DNA from: Lantana camara | Lineage: Eukaryota; Streptophyta; Magnoliopsida; Lamiales; Verbenaceae | Length of the DNA stretch: 64,000 nucleotides | Assembly (NCBI GenBank): GCA_037501455.1 | Contig: CM074862.1 | Span: 52,483,501 to 52,547,500, forward strand | Direction: 5' to 3' | Shown: in pieces, positions 36,510 to 50,047 of the stretch | How the letters are laid out: every line of letters starts with the position of its first letter | Numbering within the stretch: position 1 is the first letter of the stretch | Translations under genes and position numbers: made by a program | The notes under the pieces: generated by a model | Told to the model about the DNA's origin: nothing | Seen by the model: the letters and a program-made list of their open reading frames with translations, nothing else | The model's database searches: none

Positions 36510-37407
36510 AAAACATATTAACTATACCAATTTTACTATATTGACTAAGCATGAATTAAAGCAAGAATTTAAAGTATAAAATAAAAACTTACCTTGGGAG
36601 AACGAGAGAGTGGTGTGAGGGAGAGAGAGGGAAATGGAGAGATTTTGATGGTTTAAATGTGAGGTATGAGGGGGTATTTATAGGTATTAAATTGGGACCT
36701 AGAGGGAATTATAATTTTGTGTAGGAAATGTGGACAATTCTTGATCATAAAAGTGTAGAAATCTTATGGTAAAAATGTGGAGAAATTAGGATCTCAAAAG
36801 TGTAACAATTTTGTAGGAAAAATGTGGACAATTCTTGTCGCTACACATAGCTTTCTATGATGTCATTCATGATGTCATGGATGATGTCATAATTAGATAT
36901 AAAATAATACAAAAATAATTTAAGGGTCTAGGGACTAGAGCTTGAAGTAATGAAAATAGTAAAAGAACAAATTTAAAACGAGCTTTGGAATGATTATAAA
37001 CACTTTACGTGTAAGCGTTTAAAGTTAAACTAGTAAAGGTTTTAAATTAGGAAAAATATGATAAAATACATAAAATGAAGCTAGGATGACAATTAATATC
37101 CGAGAAAGTGATCATGATTCATAAAATAATTCGAGGATTATTTTGAGTATAATATCGAATAGGAAAAGTGTTTGAATACGAAATACTTGAAAGTTAGGGT
37201 TTTCGGACGATTTCTAACGCTACGGGAGTTTGGATGAGAATTAGGGTACGGGGAATGATACCATAATTCATAAAATTTCGCAAGGATTCATTTGAACCCA
37301 ACATTTGATAGGTAAAAGTGTCTTGGAAAATTTCTACGTTTAGGAATGAATAGTGATTATGGACTTTAGAAGGAATTCTTCTTGGCCCCGAATTCCGAGA
37401 TGTTACA
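36510..37407 (-). repeat. E4 left LTR, second segment
   Basis: Resumes the E4 LTR after the LINE TSD and ends CCGAGATGTTACA at 37407. It aligns with 40196-41080 of the right LTR with several percent difference. Confidence 0.85.
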
Positions 37408-37441
37408 ATCCACCCCCCTTAAAGAGCATCTGTCCTCAGAT
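37408..37441 (-). promoter_or_regulatory. E4 polypurine tract with stem-loop
   Basis: Minus strand CTTTAAGGGGGGTGGATT abuts the LTR. Just upstream is ATCTG-AGGA-CAGAT (37428-37441), equivalent to the hairpins in E1, E2, E3 and E9. Confidence 0.75.
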
Positions 37442-38172
37442 TCTACTCATGTTTCATAATAATTTTAGGTAATGTTCGTATCCTCTATTCATGATAAGAC
37501 AGGTTTCCAAAGGAGGACTTACTTTAAACACATAAGGTAATTGTTCAAGTAAGAAGTTTAAATGCGCACATAAGTGATGCAATGAATGCATAGCGCCAGG
37601 ATCAGTAACTGGCGTGTTTAAAATGCATACCTTTAACAACTTTGGGGATGCAAATTTTAAACTGCAACCACCCTTATAGAGATAATATAATGCATGGTAA
37701 TTGAGAATGATGTGCAGATGATCACAAAATTAAAATTTCCAAGTAACAACAATTAACAAACACAACATCTTTAGCGAAGATAAAGCATATATAAAGGCAC
37801 AGGAAATTAATAAGTTAGTTTACGGTCCTACTGGTATCTTGAAGCAATTCTAATAACTTAAGATTTGAACGAATTAGAAAGTGTAAGTGAAGTGTTTCCA
37901 TGAGTTAGGAATGCTAGTATGATGAAGGAGATGTAGATCTTGTAACCGAATCTACCAAGAATTTGATAATTGAATGATTTGATAGAACTCAGGTTTTTGG
38001 TGTGGATTAAGACTGTATGCTTGACTTGATCGAGGAAGGGTTTAGTACTACAATTGTAACATATCACATGCTGGTCGGCCGCCCCAATAGTGATTGATCA
38101 CAATTTAAGCACTAAAGACATGAGAGTATATATGAGACTCTATGAATGATGAACCCCAGATTTCCGCAACCT
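37442..38172 (-). other. E4 minimal interior
   Basis: About 0.73 kb of AT-rich sequence between PPT and PBS with no coding match. Two small minus-strand frames (37454-37639 and 37858-38067) have no recognisable features. It probably descends from a longer interior by deletion. Confidence 0.6.
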
Positions 38173-38186
38173 GGGGCTCTGATACA
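38173..38186 (-). promoter_or_regulatory. E4 primer-binding site
   Basis: GGGGCTCTGATACA, complementary to TGTATCAGAGCCCC, is one mismatch from the initiator-Met PBS and lies 8 bp from the LTR start at 38195. Confidence 0.8.
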
Positions 38187-38194
38187 ACTTTAAT

Positions 38195-41080
38195 TGTAGC
38201 ACCTCCCCAACACTATAACCCGGCACCGCAATACTCCCCGAGTAGAGGTTAGACCCAACACTCAGGAAATACTACGACGAACGGTCAGGATAATATATGA
38301 ATGGAGTATATGTCACAGTGCAGCGGAAGATAAAGAGATTCAACTTTACCAATGAACGGGGAGGATAACGTACAATGAGCAAGGATTATCATTATTGATC
38401 AAAGTAGTTTGCAAAAGAGTACAACAGGTTGGCATGCAAGGACAAAGTATGAGATGGTTTGTTTCTACAGAGAGTAGGCTTAAGATAGTGTACTCTTAGG
38501 ATCGGATCCAACCTACGGTTGTAATGCTTCAAGATACCTCTAGTTGTCGTTCATTGATTCCTAAAATCATGCATTTTAAAATAGGCGAAAGGGTTAGTTA
38601 AAATGACTAAGTGAAGGGGGTATGAGGGTTTATAGATATATGTATATATACATATATATGATCAAGAAGATCTTGATCTACAATATTAACAATAGGATAT
38701 AGCAAATATGGAACGGTTCATGATATGTGTAAAACAGTGATAGCGGTAGTTTGAAATATTTGTAGAAGTATGAACCGTATCGGGCTGATCAAGGCACCGA
38801 TACTTCAATAAAACCAAGAATATTAACTCCACTACTCCTTGATGTCAATAGGGAATCAAACCCTAGAGACCACGAACACGATTCGGGAGGCAGCTATCTC
38901 TCCCTCATCCCTTGGCGTGGAGTAACTAACCTCCAGTTAAACCATTACCAAGAGGTGGTGGCAGTCCGTAGCACCAACAATACCCTTGGCCCGATACCTT
39001 CCGGGTAATTGCTCGCTACGGATACAGTTGGGGCCCATGACATGAATCAAGAACAATATTTTTCTTGCATAACCCGGAATCAACGTTTGATAATGTGGAC
39101 TTAGTATATAATGTCCTGGTAAAACGTTGATTTTGGCATGAAAGTATTTTCCCTTTAAAAGGGATATGATAATATAGTACTATGTATATAGGATAATAAA
39201 TCATAAATAATAGGTAGGCTTGAAAATAGTTGTTATATAGATACATAGATATAGGCATGATTCCAGTTGAAAATATTTTAACCCTCACCTATACCGGTAG
39301 TCAGACATTGTAATGTGGATTCCAGTGCGCCTGAAAGTATTAACTACTATAGGCTTCGAACTAGGTTCAAATAAGCACATAAAACACATAATGTTCATGC
39401 ATTAAAGGATTACATATTATTTTAATCAAGTAAACACATAAACTATATTATGTTAGAGAATTCCCGATAGACTCTACTTTAAACTGTTTAAGGGAAATTA
39501 AGTAATTAATCAGGTTTCATGAATTCTTTAACCACTTAAATATTTATTAATCACATTATAATCCTAATTAGAACATTAGAGTAGAAATTTAGAATTTAAT
39601 TTGACAATGTAGGTTATATTTTGAAAATAATTCACAAGTTACCGATTTTTGGAAAATTCGGATAAAATCTTTATTTAAAAATTCCAAAACTAATTTTATA
39701 ATTATTTTCATAATATTTTCAAAATATTCAGCCTATGGGTTGACCAAAAAGTCAAAATTACTATTTAAAACATTTACTATTCAAATTCTTAAGAATTAAA
39801 CAGTTTATAATATAAAATTAATATCTCACACATACACTAGCACACGGTCCACACATTGATCCAAGAACGTCAAGAGCATATTCTTAAGTCTATTTGAATA
39901 TTCAAAGGAGGTGTCTAACATACTTGATCATATTCATATTTGTAACATAGAATTTGAAACATAATATAGCAAAATATATAAATTCTCCATGAAAAATAAT
40001 TCTAAATAAATTGTTCTAGGAATGAATTTAATCAAACAAGATCATGAATATTTAAATCCATGAATGTACTATATCATATCATAAATCATGCATTTAATTA
40101 AATATAATTCATGAAAATGTAACATATTATATCTAATCATGAAATATTAATTCATAAAGCATAAATTCACATTAAAGCATAAATTAACCAAGCATGAATT
40201 AAAATATATTAACTATACCAATTATACTATATTGACTAAGCATGAATTAAAGCAAGAATTTAAAGCATAAAATAAAAACTTACCTTCGGAGAGGGAGAGA
40301 GAGGGAAATAGAGGGATTTTGATGCTTTAAATGTGAGGTATGAGGGGGTATTTATAGGTATTAAATTGGGACCTAGAGGGAATTATAATTTTGTGTTGGA
40401 AATGTGGACAATTCTTGATCATAAAAGTGTAGAAATCTTATGGTAAAAAAGTGGAGAAATTAGGTTCTCAAAAGTGTAACAATTTTGTAGGAAAAATGTG
40501 GACTATTCTTGTCCCTACACCTAGCTTTTTATAATGTCATCCATGATGTCATGGATGATGTCATAATTAGATATAAAATAATACAAAAATAATTTAAGGG
40601 TCTATGGACAAGAGCTTGAAGTAATGAAAATAGTAAAAGAACGAGTTTAAAACGAGCTTTGGAATGATTATAAACACTTTACGTTTAAGCGTTTAAAGTT
40701 AAAGTAGTAAAGGTTTTACATTAGGAAAAATATGATAAAATACATAAAATGAAGCTAGGATGACAATTAATTTCCGAGAAAGTGATCATGATTCATAAAA
40801 TAATTCGAGGATTATTTTGTGTATAATATCGAATAGGTAAAGTGTTTGAATACGAAATACTTTAAAGTTAGGGTTTCGGACGATTTCTAATGCTACGGGA
40901 GTTTGGATGAGAATTAGGGTACGGGGAATGATACCATAATTCATAAAATTTCGCAATGATTCATTTGAACCCAACATTTGATAGGTAAAAGTGGCTTGGA
41001 AAATTTCTACGTTTAGGAATGAATAGTGATTACGGACTTTAGAAGGAATTCTTCTTGGCCCCGAAATCCGGGATTTTACA
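38195..41080 (-). repeat. E4 right LTR
   Basis: 2886 bp, TGTAGCACCT ... GATTTTACA on the plus strand. It is the uninterrupted counterpart of the left LTR and shows the empty LINE target site near 40193. Confidence 0.88.
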
Positions 41081-41085
41081 CAGAC

Positions 41086-41890
41086 AGATGGATAATTGGA
41101 AAGGTTAATCAAATATTTGGAGGATATGTTGAGAGCATGTGCATTGGATTTCTCGAGTTCGTGGAATGAGTAATTGTCTTTGATTGAATTCGCTTATAGT
41201 AACAGTTTTCAAGATTCGATGGGAATGGCGCCTTATCTGAAGCTCTCTATGGACGAAAGTGTAGATCTCCATTATTTTTGGACCTTGAGGAATGGAATTG
41301 GACCAAACAAGAAGGAGTGGAACGAGGGGAAAAGAATGAGAAGCCTTCTAAGGCCGTGCGAGCGGCGATTAATAAGGTCCAATTAATTCAGCAAAGGATG
41401 AAAGCAGCTCAAGATAGACAAAAGAATTATGCGGATCAGCGGAGAAAGAATCTTGAGTTTCAGGTGGGTGATAGAGTATTTTTAAAGGCTTCCCCAAGGA
41501 AAGGGTTCGCAAGGATTGGGAAAGGAGGAAAATTTAATCCTCGTTATTTAGGACCTTATGAGATTTTTGAGAAAATTGGAGATACGGCTTACCGTTTGGA
41601 GCTACCTCCGAGTTTGACCGAAATCCACAACGTATTTCATGTTTCCCAACTTCGTAATATATTACCCGGATGAATCCGCGAACTTACCTATTGAAGAGGT
41701 GGAAATTGAACCTAATCTCACCTTCGTCCAGAAACCGGTTAAGATTTTGGATCGAAAATTTCAAGAACTAAGAAATCGGCGAATCCCACTAGTTAAGGTA
41801 TTATGGAGAAGAAACAGAAGAGGCTATGTGGGAGACGGAGTATAAGATGAAAAGATATTTCATCCCGAGTTGTTTCCGGGCAACCAGTGA
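41086..41890 (+). pseudogene. pol: E1 pol, last part: integrase C-terminus and chromodomain-like tail
   Basis: Completes the integrase interrupted at 21951. The catalytic Glu is kept (LERLIKYL) although the upstream Gln codon is TAA at about 41092. Frameshifts occur near 41240, 41655 and 41815. GDRVFLKASPRKGF and NPRYLGPYEI mark the C-terminal domain. The tail (VKILDRKFQELRNRRIP, VKVLWRR, then out of frame) matches that of E2. It ends at a TGA at 41888-41890. Confidence 0.88.
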
Positions 41891-41923
41891 ATCCGAGGAC
41901 GGATTCTTTTAAGGGGGAGAGGT
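41889..41923 (+). promoter_or_regulatory. E1 polypurine tract with stem-loop
   Basis: GAATCCG-AGGA-CGGATTC (41889-41906) is followed by TTTTAAGGGGGAGAGGT next to the LTR at 41924. Confidence 0.85.
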
Positions 41924-42353
41924 TGTAACGCCCCGACTTTTCAAGTCGTTTAGGTATGAATTATGTGATAATTACGTGTGTATTTAATTTAGTTTAATTA
42001 CGTCTTTATTCGTTTTATTTTATATTATTAGAAATCCTTATTTTTTATTTATTTATTTGAATTTATATGAATTCTTCAACTTTATGTGCATGTGTAACTT
42101 GTTTGCTTGTCGTTTCTATATGAATTGAATTTGAATTTTCGTGTAAACTTAATATGTTGGAGTTATACGTGTTATCAATATGGATTTATGCTCGTTTCAT
42201 GTTTTCGGATTCATTTGACTAAGTTTTGAATTTTATTTGATTCGTGGAACCAAAATGAGGCTAACGAGAAATTAGCGCACCCCTGGTTCCGTATGTGATA
42301 TCTCGAGCTCGGGAATTCAGTGTCGAGTTCCGTCAACTTCGTAGAACTTGAAT
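41924..42353 (+). repeat. E1 3' LTR, first segment
   Basis: Begins TGTAACGCCCCGAC, then AT-rich sequence. It includes a CGAGCTCGGGAATTC stretch (about 42305) with a homologue in the E9 LTRs. It stops at TGAAT (42349-42353), the TSD of E7, and resumes at 63881. Confidence 0.85.
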
Positions 42354-43467
42354 TGTAACGCCCCGATTTTCATTAATTAATTTCTTACGTTTCATTATAA
42401 TTTATAATTTTAAATTTTAGTACACTTTCATGGAAATATATAGAATCATATCATTGGAAAATTATTTCAAGTTATAGAAAAATATTTATTATATGAAACA
42501 ATTACCGGGAATGCTTTAATTACCAAATTGCCCCTACTTGATTATTTTCCTAACTTTGGGGACCTAATTGTATAATTTTTCAAGGACTTAATTGATCATA
42601 TTTCAAAACTTTACATACTTAATCGCATGACTTAAACATTAAAGGATTAAATAACAAATATTGGCCTTTCACATGTTTCAAAAATTGGATGAATCGTTAT
42701 ATGCATCTCCAAGCTTCTTTGCTCTCATTTCATCCAAGAATCATATCCCAATTTGCATCCTTTCTCACCGAACCTCAGCCCCAACAAATAAGAGAAGATT
42801 TCTTCCATTTGCATCAAGAATTTTCAAGAAATATTGCAAGAATTGAAGCTTGATCATCATCCCTATCTTTCTTCTCCATTTCTTGAGCTCAAGGTGGGTG
42901 TTTTGCATGAATTCAAGGTTCTTGATCATATATTTGTGGGCTAGGGTTTGTGAAATCATGGTTTGAATGAATTATTGTTTGTGTGATATATAAACACATG
43001 ATTATAGCATGAATTATAGCATGAATTCTTGTAAAATACGGAAATATATTTGAATATGAGTTTGAACTTGAAGCTTGGAGTTCTTAATGATTTTCATGAA
43101 CTAAGTGTTTAAATGGTATATTGTCAGGTTTTGAACATATATGCATCATATTTCCCAGATTTCTTGCAAATTCGAGGGATCAAACTTGATTTTGTTGCCT
43201 TGTTATTGTTTCCCGTAGCTATCCCCTGTTCTGCTCTGTTTTTCAGTTGCAGGAACTAGGAACGGCCATTCCCGCCTCAAGGTATTGTAGGAACGGTCGT
43301 TCCCACTCTTTCAAATGAAATAGGTGGCCGAGCCTGGGAACGGCCGTTCCCATTTTGGCCTGCGTGCTGGAAGGGCCGTTCCCAGCTTCAGCGCATTTTA
43401 AAAATGAAAATCGTTGGCGCGCTTTTGGAAGGCCGGGAACGACCGTTCCCATTTTCAAAGGGGAGCC
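42354..43467 (+). repeat. E7 solo LTR, first segment
   Basis: Homologous to 3401-4590 of E2. The palindrome cluster at 43252-43450 includes a perfect GGGAACGGCCGTTCCC near 43336. It ends at GAGCC, the TSD of E8. Confidence 0.87.
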
Positions 43468-45400
43468 TGTTGGAAAACACGAATCAGAAAGCAGCGGAAA
43501 TTTAAAAATTTTCCAACAAAAGGACCTTGGACTCGCAATCGTGTATCCAAATTCGTAGAGTTAAGAAACTTACTTTTCTTTTATTCTTTCTTGAAGCGTT
43601 TCAAGCCACCCAAGAACGCTCTTCTCGCGGCTTGATCCCCTCTCCTTGGTAAAGCTCGAATCTTCAAACTTCTAACTTGAAGCTCTCTAGAGATAGTCCA
43701 CTAACTTGACTACAATCTAACTAGTAAGGATGCTAGTTCTCTAGTTAGTGTTTAGGCTTAACCTAGGGTTTCGTTTATCTTGGAGAAGGAAAGGTGTTCA
43801 ACACATGAACCAAAAGAATTCTCGATTAGCCCCAAGAGGAGCTTGAGCTCCGCTATTTATAGGAGGGGAAGGGACGCCCAAGCCCTAGTCCTTTTGGGCT
43901 AAGGATTTGGTCCCTCTCTCCTATTACTTGATCATCAAGTAATTTTGACTTTGACTTTGAATTCAAATTCAAATCAACTTTCAAGAGAGCTAAAATATCC
44001 AAACCCTTTTGGATATTATTATACTTTATTTATTTAAAATAAATAACTTAGTTTTATCTAATTAATTAATTCACAATTAATTAACTAGATTATTTTTCTC
44101 CAAAATTAGACTTTCTTTTTAATTCAAAATTAAACCAAAGTCTATTAAATAATTAACACATTAATTATTTAATCAGCAAATAAATATCCACGCACATGCA
44201 CACGTGTCCATGAAGGACACGTGTCACGCACGTGACCCACACGTGTGGAACCCTTTGGCCCGATTAACTCGTTTAATCATTTTAAAGCCTCAACTCATGT
44301 AACCAAGTTGTTGTGTGTGACCCTCTAGGTTCTCAATTCAATTAGCAGTGACCCTAATTAATTAATTAACTAATTAATTAATCAGTCCACAGATTAAACG
44401 ACCATAGTCTAGCAACAGGTGTTTAACCCTTAGCTGAATTGGAATGTTCGGATTCGACAGAACCTTTAAGTCATTGATTCATGTGAGATACAATCCTCCT
44501 ACTTACTATCTCTCAACCAAGATCTAGGGTAAGGGAATAATTAGAACCCTAATAATCTGGTCTTAAAGCTAAGTGCATTTCATATCCATTTGATCTCAAT
44601 CCAAGAAACCCTTTTCTTGATGTCTTGATCTACTGCCTTGGCCAAGGACTCCATATGGCATATGAATGACTTACACAATAAGAGATCACCTTGCATATAC
44701 AAGTGTAGGTCCTTTCTTGATTCTCATTCACTTTCATGAATCACTTGTGCAGCCCCAGCATAAGCCTTGAATCAGTTGTCTAAGGCGACTCCCTTTAAAG
44801 CTTATACCTAAGACTACAGAGTTAACTCATAAAGTGACAAGGAACCTCAATTCTAAGGATCAATTAATGACATCAATGACTCGTGAGATATTTCCTAATC
44901 TGGAAGTTTCCATTTCCTGAAATAGAAACTTCCTTTCCCATTTAGGAATGTTCTCACACGGGGCACCTCAGTGAACTTACTTATTAAAGTAAGCACCCTC
45001 ACGTATCACGCACGTATCAACTATACACTTTGCACCTCCATGAAACAAGGTGGTCCTTCTTAAGGGCGTGATCCCACAAGCAAGCCTTAGAGGAGTAGGT
45101 TGACACTCCCACTATCGGTAGGACTCATCGGCTTGGAGTATTTTACTAATCATGACTTATGTGATATAGGGCTCGTTTTATGAACCATTTCACCTAAATG
45201 GTAGAGTCCTAAAGTCATCAGGATTAGGGGAGTTCTCATATATGCACAACTAAAGTAGACGCATACCAAACAAGAGCATATAAAGAAGTGTTTGCCTATG
45301 ATATTAATCAATCGTATATTATTCAAAGATTGTCTGTGATACTAGGAAAGTCCCAAAACGGATTATGACTAATCGGCTTTCTAGGGTACTATTCCTAACA
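43468..45400 (-). repeat. E8 3' LTR (left copy)
   Basis: 1933 bp, TGTTGGAAAAC ... TATTCCTAACA on the plus strand. It contains an ACACGTGTCC / GGACACGTGT inverted repeat near 44200-44225. It has about 45 bp (near 44609-44655) that the other LTR lacks. No gene. Confidence 0.88.
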
Positions 45401-45414
45401 ATCTCCCACTTGCC
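45401..45414 (-). promoter_or_regulatory. E8 polypurine tract
   Basis: ATCTCCCACTTGCC on the plus strand is GGCAAGTGGGAGAT in element sense, next to TGTTAGG. This is the usual plant Copia PPT-LTR junction. Confidence 0.85.
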
Positions 45415-46900
45415 CGTAAAAGCCATTTAGGTACTCTAAGTCCCATCTTCTCAAGATGCACTTTGAGAGCCTATCGACTTTGGGCGTTCCGAAAGTGGAT
45501 CTGCCATATTCTCTGCTGATGTGACCCTCTTGTTTACACATCTCTTAGGAAACACCTTTTCCTTATAAAGTGATTCGTAATCACGTGTTCAGTCTCTTGG
45601 TGAGGTCTTGGTTCTCTTACTTGAGCAACCATCCTTTTTATCATACAATATGATAAAGGAGTTGTTTCATGCTAGGAACTTCATCTAACCAGTTAGATGG
45701 AGTTTCTTACCCAAACACTTAACTTAGCGTTATTTAATATGACTAAGTTCTCAACTACGATAGTCGAGTTCTGCAATGTCCGTCCTTGGAACCCGTTTCA
45801 AACACATTGCATTACTATTCTGGTGGAAGTTGTATCCTTTCAATGATTTCATAATCATCTATGTTTGAAGAACGGTTACATCAAATATCCTTCTAACAAC
45901 AAGATCTTTTGGGCTCTGTACATAACCTCATTTCTTCTCAAGTACTCTGAGGACATCCTTTACAGAAATTTAATGACCTTCTCTGAGGTCATATTAGATT
46001 CGACCCACTACGCTTAGTGTTGCGCCATATCAAGTCTAGTACATAAGATTTCATACATTATGCACCCTTTCACTTTAAGGGATTTTGGACATTCTAACTT
46101 TCTTAAAGTTATCTTAGGACACATACTCTTCAAAAGAGATGTTCCATTGTCCATACTAAACTCCTTTTAGTACCGTGGTTATGTACTTGTTTTGTGATAA
46201 TCCATTTATGCTCTTAGATCGATCTTCTATAGATCTGAATGTCGAGAATTTAGGATAATCACTAAGATCTTTCATGTCAAATTGTTTCTTAAACAAGAAT
46301 TGGTAACTTTCGCATTATCCTTGACATTCCTAATGAGAAGGACATCGTCTTCTAAAGAACCAAAATTGACTCTTACATCACTAACTATCATATGTACACT
46401 TTTGAGACTTATTCGACTTCCATCTGTGTCAAACGATTTGACTGTCCTATGGAACCGAATTGTCTAACTCCTAGAAGCCTTTATCAATCCATAGATTGAC
46501 TTTAGGGATTTGCATACCTTATGCATACTCCCACTGAATATGAGATTTATAGAAATACCTTATTTCAGTCTCTTTCAATCTCATATTGAACAAGATAGTT
46601 CTCATATTCATTTATCATATCTCATAGTCAGAATATGAGGATTTGGTAAACACAATCCAAATGGACTTTTGCATTTCAACCATCAAGAAGGTTGTAATGC
46701 TTTCATTCACTCGAAGCTCCACAATCTTGATCCTATCAGGTGGATCAACCAAGGTTAAAACTTGGTTTGAGTATATGGAATCCATATTGGATTTCAAGGC
46801 TTGCTTACACTACTCAGATTCCAAATCTGACAGTGTCTCCTCTTCAAGTAATTCCTTGGCTATCTAGGAACGCGTTCTAAACGCGTCTTAAGAGAAGGGT
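45415..46900 (-). pseudogene. pol: E8 pol remnant: Copia RT and RNase H
   Basis: Minus-strand homology in order: MDSIYSNQVLTLVDPP (about 46797-46735), QKSIWIVF ... YSDYEI (about 46680-46618), KSIYGLKQASRSWNIRF-like (about 46500-46440), then an RNase H end with REPRPHQETEHV (about 45620-45580) and a C-terminus ending about 45430. Frames change often, there are many stops, and the catalytic YVDD box is not recognisable. It is far more decayed than its LTRs. Clade not assigned. Confidence 0.75.
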
Positions 46901-48570
46901 TTCACACGTGTACATACTCTAAAATTTGGCTAAGTTTTATCAGATGGGCTCGTTTCTTCTATATGTGGCGTGGATATTTATTCTCAAATTTCTTTGAGGT
47001 CTGCTTGCTTGCCTTTCTTCTTCTATAGGAACGATTCCTTAAGAAAGGTACATTCCTTGAGAAAGACAACCTTTGTCCAAGGGAATCGCAGAAACGATAT
47101 CCTATATTGTTTTATAAACTTGAACTCGTTTCAAGCTTATCTCCCACTTAAGAGGATTCCACTATATTCCTGGACAAGAATAATTAGGGAATTTAGTATG
47201 CCACATTGCATAGTGCAACTAATGGACTGATTTTGGAAGGCACTAAATTCAAAATCTCTAACTGCATATTCTAGGAGTTTATTCCTAGAATGATTATAAG
47301 TCAGTAAAGCTTACTATGGAATGGACCATATCCTATTAGGTTTCATTCCCTCATTCGAAAACACTAAGGTGTTCTCGAATTAGTTTACTGAGAGATAATC
47401 CTATTATCTCTAAGATGACTAAGGAATTAGTTGCTAAGATATTGGCTATCATATCGATTTACCTATAACTTATGACTACTTCGGTCCCTAACCTCCTTTT
47501 GAAATTCTAAGAATTTCATATAAGTTTCGAATTTGTACTTCAACAAGTATATTCATTCATAATGATTAAACTGACGATTGTATCTAGTGCTTACATTAAG
47601 CATCTTACACTCATCAGCATGGATCGAAATCCACTATAATTTTGGAAAGTTCCACATTTCGCCTAAACAATGTTTCGGGAACGTTTCCGTTTGAGATAGG
47701 ATTCTTAGGAAGTTAACTCTCCAGGTTCATTTTCGTGAAATGATCATAAGATGTCTAACTTGCTAATCCTTTTAAGTCTCAACGTTCCAAAGTAATTCGA
47801 AGCTTTGTCATCTTACTTTTGTTATCTCGTTTTATGTTCAGAACATTAGTGCTTTGAGTCTTTGCACAACGGATTATGCAGAATCAACTCAAGACTAGTG
47901 AATTCTATTCCTAGTAGAATTACTAAACGAGGTAACATTTCAGAGTACTCATACTCTTTGCAGTTCCCTTTCAAAGTCCTTATTTGCTACCATAGAAGCA
48001 AACGTCCTATTTGATCTCTAGTATCTTTTGGGCGTACCCCTTACATGCCCCTCTAATGGGCTCTTAAGGGTTTCTTCTTCTTCAGGTCTTCATGCCTTTA
48101 ATATAGTGGATTTAGAAGAAGAATTAACCATCATAACTTTTGTTCCTTCTTAAGGATGCTCTTAACCATTATCAATTAAATGATTAACTATGCTACATTA
48201 GCATCATTCTAGTTGAGCATAAAGGGTTTGAATGATGGTGGAAGCAATGTAAGCAATCAGTGCATTGAGAACTCTTTTCTCGGTTAATGAGACCACAAGA
48301 TCTTCGAATAAGATCTTTAGACCTTGTTCGTGTGCACTTGTTTCCTCATTTGGAATATTGAATAATTCCATAATGTTATACCTTGTAACATTTTTATGAG
48401 GTGGTTCAATTGCTCTTAAATGGTTTGGAAAAATCCATTCACCTCAGTTTGCTTCTCTTTTGGCCCGGGTCGAATTTTCAAGTAAATGAAAATCTCGCCT
48501 TGTAGAGAACAATTTCTCTTTTCGGATTCTAAAATGAATTTTAGGATCCGAAGCCATTTTAGAGTTAGTT
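46901..48570 (-). pseudogene. E8 degraded pol/gag interior
   Basis: By position this should hold integrase, protease and gag. At 48350-48200 the minus strand gives short gag-like pieces (EKRVLNALIAYIAS). Elsewhere frames are too broken for confident domain calls. Confidence 0.4.
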
Positions 48571-50047
48571 AGGACTTAGTCAACCTTTTTGACTTAAGGA
48601 TGGATACGATGGATTTGCATTTCATATTGTAGAGAATCACAGAACTACAACCTAAATGCTAAGCAGAGAACTAGTGAGCATAATGAATTATAACGATATA
48701 CAAAAGATAAGGTCTTTAATCTAATGTAGCTCCCACTGTTTTTTAAAGATCTATAATTCCCAAAGATCTAAGAGGAACACGTTTCCCAATGGGTACTAAG
48801 ATCCTAAGCATTTTACCTAGAACCTACGACTCGCGGACATTCTAAGTAAAATCCTAGGTAGGTACAACTTACCAATTCTAACACCTTTAGAACTCTTAGT
48901 AATTGTTTTTGCATCACCTATCTTTCAATATGGACCCACGACTCATGCGACATCCATATTTACTTAGGCGTTAAGCTAGACCCATCAATCATAAGATCAT
49001 GATCAAAACTTAGTTCGAACGACCCACGACTCGCGGACATCGTCCTTGCCAAAATTGACCACGAAATATTGATCATTTAAAATGATCAATTAGGTAACTG
49101 AGAACTAATAAGCTCCACTAGCTATCCCACGACTCGCGGACAATAACTAGCTTCACTTACTAAACTTAAAACCTATTGATGGAATGCTAGGAATTTAATT
49201 CGAAATTTGCATCTCGAATTAAATACCTATTTATTCGAAATGAGCTTAATATTTTATGGGAATTTTCGAATCAACCGAAGAGTTGTTCGGTTCGACCTCA
49301 CCAACATATATGTTATCCAATTTTATTAGTCTTGATTAATGCAAGTACAACTTAAATGCATTTCACACAAGCACTTAGCAAATAACATGTCCTAGCATGA
49401 TACTAACATGTGATGATCATGGGTTCTACCTATCTTATGCGTGATATGTGGGAGCCACTCCACAATCACAAGTTCTAACATAAATGCCACATAAACAGTT
49501 TAAATCACATAAGGGAAAGCGGTAACAAAATACGAGCCCTATCTCTATTACATTTTCACAATTGAGATTCCCCTCCCTAACATTTTGAGGGGTCTTCACT
49601 TATGGTCTCCTTGTTACTTGAATGTGGTCCATCTTACTCCATGGGTGCATTGTCTCCAAAATGAAAATAAAACCTCACCACCTATCTCTATTCTCAAATT
49701 ACAATAAAAAGAAAAGGACATAAAGTAATAAGGCTCAATCTTCATATTGGCCTTAGACAAATACACGGGGCATACCCCGGCCTAAAAAACAGTAATATGG
49801 AAAGCCACATAATAAATCACATAACAATACGCACATAAGTGAGGCTCCAACCTCAATTGAAAAACGAAACTATAGGGCTCCAACCCCAATTTAAACCATC
49901 CTTGTGCATAAATTAAAACCATACATAGATCTAAACCCATGATCACCTAACATGCTTTTGCGAGAATTTAAATTTAGCCAATAAATTAAAATTCCCGTTT
50001 CAAGTCCTAATGACTTAAAACACGACTTGATGCGAGTCTTATTTATA
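48571..50047 (-). other. E8 leader region with a repeated 17-bp motif
   Basis: About 1.5 kb between gag remnants and the 5' LTR with no coding. CCCACGACTCGCGGACA or close variants occur at 48824, 48933 (variant), 49023 and 49126, roughly 90-110 bp apart. Confidence 0.6.

Larger units (their letters stand above)
21952..41080 (-). mobile_element. E4: long-LTR element with minimal interior, inserted in E1 integrase
   Basis: TSD CAGAC at 21947-21951 and 41081-41085. LTRs of about 2.98 kb (split by E5) and 2886 bp flank only 787 bp, so over 85% of the element is LTR. PBS and PPT show minus orientation. No coding homology was found. LTR ends (TGTAACGCCT or TGTAGCACCT ... TTTTACA), an AG|GTGAGG box and a GCGAACGG box link it loosely to the Gypsy families here. 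Superfamily assignment is inference; it is a LARD/TRIM-like deletion derivative. Confidence 0.85.
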
